From: Bacilli bacterium
Lineage (GTDB): Bacteria > Bacillota_I > Bacilli_A > RF39 > UBA660
Length of the DNA stretch: 17,982 bases
Assembly (NCBI GenBank): GCA_900769695.1
Contig: CAAGHO010000010.1
Location: 1 to 17,982, forward strand
Reading direction: 5' to 3'
The notes beneath the pieces are model-generated. The model did no database searches and was not told the origin of the DNA. It saw only the letters and a program-made list of their open reading frames with translations. Shown here piece by piece: positions 14,982-17,982 of the stretch (its first letter is position 1; the number at the start of each line of letters is the position of its first letter). A program made the position numbers and the translations under genes.

Positions 14982-16820
14982 ATGAAGAAAAAATCAAATA
15001 TATTTTTAAATATTCTATTAGGAATTGTCTTAACATCAAGTATTTCTTATTTTATAATTACTCTTCTTAAGAAAGAAAACAGTGTTAATTTTATAATATC
15101 TTTAATTAGTAGCTTATTACTTTTTATATTTGCTTGCTTTTTTGTTATAACAGAATCAACTAATCCAACTAAGAAAAAAGCAAAAATTTATGGAAGTGTC
15201 TTTTTATTTTTATTATATTTAGCTTTTGTAATAACCAATTCTCTAAATTTACTTCCTACTAGTAAATTAGGTACTGTAGAAGATTTTACAAATAAAAGTT
15301 TAACCGAGGTTATTAAATGGAGTGAGGCAAATCATGTAGAAATCGATCAGGTATATGAATACAGTGATTTAGTAGATGAATATCACATAATTAGTCAAAG
15401 TAAAAATAGTAATACAACTCTTAAAAATCTAAAAAAATTAACTGTTGTAGTTTCAGAAGGTCCTAATCCTTATAAGGAAGTTATTGTTCCAAATATGAAT
15501 ACTTGGACTTCTAAGAAAGTATTAGAATTTATTGAAAAAAATAATTTAAATAATGTCGATATTTCTTTCGTGGAATCTGATAAGATTAAGAACACTTTAA
15601 TAGAACAAAGTACTAGTGGTACTATGAAAAGATGTGATGAATTAAAACTTACTTTTTCTTCTGGAGATAATGAGAAAGAAGATGTTACTCTTATAGACTT
15701 AAGTAATAAAACAAAATTAGAAGCAATTTTCTTTTTGAAAGAAAATGGAATTGATTATGACTTAGAATCTGACTTTTCTAGTAGTATCAAAAGAGAAAAA
15801 GTAATAAAAACAGATCCAAAAGAAGGCACTGTTTTCAAAAAAGATGATGAAAATAGACACTTAAAACTAATTATTAGTAAGGGTGGAAAAATAAAAGTTC
15901 CAGATTTAAAAAATTATAGTATGTCTAAAATAACTGAATGGGTTATTAAGAATAAATTAAGATTAGAATTTACTGATAAGTATGATGATAATATAAAAGA
16001 AAATAAAGTTATTTCTGCTAACTACAATAAGGGTGATGTAATTGAAGAAAAAACGACTATTAAAATTGTTATTTCAAAAGGTAAATTATTAATGCAAAGC
16101 TTTGATTCTTTAGATGAATTTAAAGACTGGGCAAATAAATATGGGGTTAATTATGAAGAAAAGTATGTTTTCAACAGTGAAGTTGAAAGTGGTAAAGTAA
16201 TTTCTTATTCTCATAAAAAAGGAGATACTATTAAAAATGATGATACAGTTATAGTTACTATTTCTCAAGGTGAAAAAACAACAGTTCCGAATGTTGTTGG
16301 AAAAAGTAAAGAAGACGCTGTTAAATTACTTGAAAAAGCAAAACTTAAATATAATTTTGTATATGAAGCTAGTACTAAAGATAAAAATATTGTTTTAAAA
16401 CAATCACTTTCTGCGAACAGTGAAATTAGTAAGAATACAACTATTACAATTACTCTAAGTAACGGTAAGAAACCAACAACTACTACAAATAATTCTAATA
16501 GTAATAGAAATAATTCAAGTAATAATACCAATAATGGTGGTAATAGTAATAACAATAGTAATAATGGTAATACCACGCCTTCTACTCCTACTTGCGATAA
16601 ATCAGTAACTGAAAAAGTATTTATTTATGATGAATTATTAGCTGATTCAGCATCTGCTACTTGTAATAATATTAAGAAAGCTTATCCTAATTTGAAATTT
16701 AGTTGTTCTTATAAAGCTGGTACTGGAATGTCTTCTGGATTATTAATTAACTCTTCTAGTATCGATAATCATAGTTTTAACAGATGTGACACTATTAGTT
16801 TAGAGATTAGTCAAAATTAG
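14982..16820 (+). CDS. Membrane-anchored PASTA-repeat protein without kinase domain
   Basis: This 612-residue protein has three predicted membrane helices (about 8-28, 36-57, 69-90) and then extracytoplasmic PASTA-like modules: about 94-159, 168-227, 234-300, 303-366, 368-429 and 432-494. Each ends in the typical beta strand and Ser-x-Gly (VVVSEG, LIISKGG, IVISKG, VTISQGE, ITLSNG), and the sixth has the canonical VPNVVGKSKEDA. An Asn/Ser/Gly/Thr-rich linker (about 503-535) leads to a last, diverged PASTA-like domain (about 538-612) with four cysteines (538, 561, 575, 602). PASTA modules bind muropeptides or lipid II in PknB/StkP kinases and penicillin-binding proteins, but neither catalytic domain is present. 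A role in sensing or binding the wall is inferred. It is monocistronic, with a terminator at 16826-16859, and is divergent from the glycan operon. Confidence 0.85.
   Translation: MKKKSNIFLNILLGIVLTSSISYFIITLLKKENSVNFIISLISSLLLFIFACFFVITESTNPTKKKAKIYGSVFLFLLYLAFVITNSLNLLPTSKLGTVEDFTNKSLTEVIKWSEANHVEIDQVYEYSDLVDEYHIISQSKNSNTTLKNLKKLTVVVSEGPNPYKEVIVPNMNTWTSKKVLEFIEKNNLNNVDISFVESDKIKNTLIEQSTSGTMKRCDELKLTFSSGDNEKEDVTLIDLSNKTKLEAIFFLKENGIDYDLESDFSSSIKREKVIKTDPKEGTVFKKDDENRHLKLIISKGGKIKVPDLKNYSMSKITEWVIKNKLRLEFTDKYDDNIKENKVISANYNKGDVIEEKTTIKIVISKGKLLMQSFDSLDEFKDWANKYGVNYEEKYVFNSEVESGKVISYSHKKGDTIKNDDTVIVTISQGEKTTVPNVVGKSKEDAVKLLEKAKLKYNFVYEASTKDKNIVLKQSLSANSEISKNTTITITLSNGKKPTTTTNNSNSNRNNSSNNTNNGGNSNNNSNNGNTTPSTPTCDKSVTEKVFIYDELLADSASATCNNIKKAYPNLKFSCSYKAGTGMSSGLLINSSSIDNHSFNRCDTISLEISQN
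16488..16571 (+). repeat. AAT-rich low-complexity tract encoding the Asn/Ser/Gly linker
   Basis: This stretch is built largely of AAT, AGT and GGT codons and encodes residues 503-530 of the PASTA protein. It is an imperfect trinucleotide repeat, so length changes would stay in frame. It probably serves as a flexible spacer between the sixth PASTA module and the cysteine-containing end domain. Confidence 0.8.
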
Positions 16821-16825
16821 AAATG

Positions 16826-16859
16826 AAACTACTGATAAAAAATCGGTAGTTTTTATTTT
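16826..16859 (+). terminator. Rho-independent terminator after the PASTA gene
   Basis: AAACTACTGAT (16826-16836) pairs with ATCGGTAGTTT (16842-16852) as an 11-bp stem with one G-U pair and an AAAAA loop, followed by a T-rich tail (TTATTTT). It begins six bases after the stop codon. Confidence 0.85.
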
Positions 16860-16868
16860 GATATTAGG

Positions 16869-16907
16869 TTGATATTATCTTTTTATTTTTTATTTTTGCA
16901 TACTTTA
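16869..16907 (+). promoter_or_regulatory. Putative promoter region of the collagen-like gene
   Basis: Two readings are possible. A vegetative one is TTGATA (16869-16874) with TATTTT (16891-16896) after 16 bp. The other is CATACTTTA (16899-16907), which fits the -10 CATAnnnTA of the sporulation factor sigma-K and nearly fits sigma-E, but without a clear matching -35. Neither is strong. Confidence 0.3.
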
Positions 16908-16911
16908 TTAT

Positions 16912-16917
16912 AGGAGG
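16912..16917 (+). promoter_or_regulatory. Strong ribosome binding site of the collagen-like gene
   Basis: A perfect AGGAGG lies 9 bp before the ATG at 16927, suggesting high translation of the collagen-like protein and fixing its start. Confidence 0.8.
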
Positions 16918-16926
16918 AAAGGTAAA

Positions 16927-17712
16927 ATGAATAACTGTAACGATAACAAACCTTGTTTTAAGTATCCAAAAACAATAATATGTATAGGCCCTACGGGAAG
17001 TTCAGATACTATTATGGTTAACTCTACAACAACAGCAGAACCTGGTTATGAAGCAAAAGTTATTGATACAAAAGTTGGAAATACTCACAAACTAGATTTT
17101 GTTATTCCTAGAGGATATGATGGTACAGTTGGTCCGACTGGGCCTATTGGACCTCAAGGAATCCAAGGAGAACAAGGACCGATTGGTCCAACTGGACCTG
17201 TTAATACATCTATTTTTGCTGCTTACTTAGTAACATTTAATGATGGAGATAATGCTGCAGAAGGAATTATAATCCAAAATGGAGATAGACTCCCGATAAA
17301 AAGACTAGAAATTGATGGAAATAATTTAGTAACTTTAGATACTAACGAAGAAACGATAAAATTTAATAAAGCTGGATATTATAAAATATCTTTTACAACA
17401 TCTGCAAGTATCGATGAAGAAGCGGTGTTTGATCCAAAGAAAGATTTTGTTGCCTTAGGTTTTAGAAAGATAGATACTGATAACATTTATATTGGCACAA
17501 GTAAATGGATATATGATGGAAGACCAACACAACTATTAGGACAAGGAATTATTGCCGTTGAGGATACTAATAATCTATACGAACTTGTTAACATAAGTAA
17601 AAGAAATATTAAATTAATTGCTCCAGAAATTGAAAATTTAGGAACAAAATCATATTTTACAAATACTATAGTAAATATAGTTATCGAATACCTAGGTCGT
17701 ATGGGTAAATAG
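16927..17712 (+). CDS. Collagen-like Gly-X-Y protein with BclA/C1q-like C-terminal domain
   Basis: This 261-residue protein opens with a Cys-containing segment (Cys4, Cys10, Cys19) and a short GPTGSS, followed by a module (about 28-61) ending in FVIPRG, a spacer commonly found before or between Gly-X-Y blocks in clostridial collagen-like proteins. Ten consecutive Gly-X-Y triplets run from Gly63 to 92, many GPT/GPI/GPQ. The rest (about 96-260) is beta-rich with FNKAGYYKISFTTSAS, resembling the trimeric jelly-roll of BclA/C1q-type domains. There is no signal peptide or membrane helix, as in exosporium or coat glycoproteins assembled inside the mother cell. It is monocistronic, with a strong ribosome site and its own terminator. 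A spore-surface role is inference; phage-tail-like or other surface use is possible. The collagen stretch is short for the family. Confidence 0.8.
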   Translation: MNNCNDNKPCFKYPKTIICIGPTGSSDTIMVNSTTTAEPGYEAKVIDTKVGNTHKLDFVIPRGYDGTVGPTGPIGPQGIQGEQGPIGPTGPVNTSIFAAYLVTFNDGDNAAEGIIIQNGDRLPIKRLEIDGNNLVTLDTNEETIKFNKAGYYKISFTTSASIDEEAVFDPKKDFVALGFRKIDTDNIYIGTSKWIYDGRPTQLLGQGIIAVEDTNNLYELVNISKRNIKLIAPEIENLGTKSYFTNTIVNIVIEYLGRMGK

Positions 17713-17739
17713 AAAAAATCTCTAATTAGAGATTTTTTT
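17713..17739. terminator. Hairpin terminator after the collagen-like gene, possibly bidirectional
   Basis: AAAAAATCTCT (17713-17723) pairs with AGAGATTTTTT (17728-17738) as an 11-bp stem with an AATT loop. The T run serves the plus strand, and the A run before it gives a T run on the minus strand. It starts directly after the TAG stop and lies 6 bp from the convergent gene's stop, so it likely ends both transcripts. Confidence 0.85.
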
Positions 17740-17745
17740 GTTGGA

Positions 17746-17982
17746 TTATTTTAGTCTATCTATCTCTTCTTTTGACAATTTAGTTAATTCACTTATTAGA
17801 CTTATATCCATATTTTTTTCTAACATAGATTTTGCAATAGTTTGTTTTTCTGTTAAAATACATTCTTCTCTCCCTTCGTCTTTTCCATCTCGGTAAGCTT
17901 GGTCTTTTAATGCCCACTCTTTATCGTATGACTCTCCTACTCCTCCTTCAAAACTTACTTCTTCTGCTTCTTTTACATATTC
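17746..17982 (-). CDS. Rpn/PD-(D/E)XK nuclease-family protein, C-terminal fragment at window edge
   Basis: Seventy-eight codons and a TAA stop are open to the right edge. The sequence has the pattern of the C-terminal tail of Rpn family recombination-promoting nucleases (often annotated PD-(D/E)XK nuclease family transposase, PF12784-like): a charged GKDEGREE segment, then TIAKSMLEKNMDISLISELT and LSKEEIDRLK, a small helix-turn-helix-like end. The catalytic nuclease core would lie outside the window, so activity cannot be judged. Related proteins are multicopy in many gut Firmicutes and, despite the name, have no recognised terminal inverted repeats. It converges on the collagen-like gene. 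Confidence 0.75.
   Translation of the reverse strand, partial: EYVKEAEEVSFEGGVGESYDKEWALKDQAYRDGKDEGREECILTEKQTIAKSMLEKNMDISLISELTKLSKEEIDRLK

Noticed and set aside
16265..16576. Minus-strand frame encoding a Leu/Val-rich, membrane-like protein
   Set aside because: It is the antisense of the AAT-rich linker and the last PASTA module; the poly-Leu run is the mirror of AAT/AGT repeats, and there is no ribosome site or promoter.
727..16820. Reassignment of TGA to tryptophan (Mycoplasma-type code)
   Set aside because: All long genes are intact with TGG for Trp and no interrupted frames; only avoidance of TGA as a stop remains notable.
17746..17982. Insertion sequence marked by the Rpn-family fragment
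   Set aside because: No terminal inverted repeats or target-site duplication are visible, and Rpn-family proteins are commonly stand-alone genes.

Overview
The window is strongly AT-rich DNA with dense gene packing, clear Shine-Dalgarno sites (AGGAGG-type), sigma-A-like promoters with extended -10 elements, and hairpin-plus-T-tract terminators. Tryptophan is encoded by TGG throughout, so the standard bacterial code applies. The gene content (PASTA protein, cell-wall-binding repeats, dTDP-rhamnose genes, GtrA/GtrB-type glycosylation genes, BclA-like collagen protein) points to a low-GC Bacillota with a Gram-positive wall, probably a gut-type Erysipelotrichia/RF39-like or clostridial lineage. 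The exact taxon is inference and cannot be fixed from this window.

Layout. (1) 1-2982, minus strand: a three-gene unit (membrane acyltransferase, family 2 glycosyltransferase, secreted cell-wall-binding repeat protein that runs off the left edge) served by a good promoter at 3035-3063. (2) 3078-14810, minus strand: an 11-gene surface-polysaccharide or protein-glycosylation operon. In order of transcription it holds a Wzy/O-antigen-ligase-like membrane protein, a GT2 rhamnosyltransferase-like enzyme, rmlA, rmlC, rmlD, rmlB, a membrane-anchored SGNH hydrolase, two GT-C membrane glycosyltransferases, a GtrA-type membrane protein and a GtrB/DPM1-type polyprenyl-phosphate glycosyltransferase. It starts at a promoter at 14838-14867 and ends in a hairpin terminator that overlaps the last stop codon. 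(3) 14811-14981: a divergent promoter region with a perfect 10-bp inverted repeat. (4) 14982-16820, plus strand: a kinase-less, three-TM PASTA repeat protein with its own terminator. (5) 16927-17712, plus strand: a collagen-like Gly-X-Y protein with a BclA/C1q-like C-terminal domain, ending in a terminator that can serve both strands. (6) 17746-17982, minus strand: the C-terminal end of an Rpn/PD-(D/E)XK nuclease-family protein running off the right edge.

How the genes fit together (inference). The rml genes make dTDP-L-rhamnose and the cytosolic GT2 enzyme would use it to build a lipid-linked glycan. GtrB would load a second sugar onto polyprenyl phosphate, GtrA would help move it across the membrane, and the two GT-C enzymes and the Wzy-like protein would transfer or polymerise sugars on the outer face. 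The SGNH hydrolase and the acyltransferase would remove or add acyl groups. No initiating phosphoglycosyltransferase and no Wzx or ABC exporter is encoded in the window, so the pathway must borrow these from elsewhere or work differently. No tRNA, rRNA, CRISPR array, insertion sequence or replication origin was seen. No gene-free stretch exceeds 300 bases; the longest is the 171-bp divergent region.
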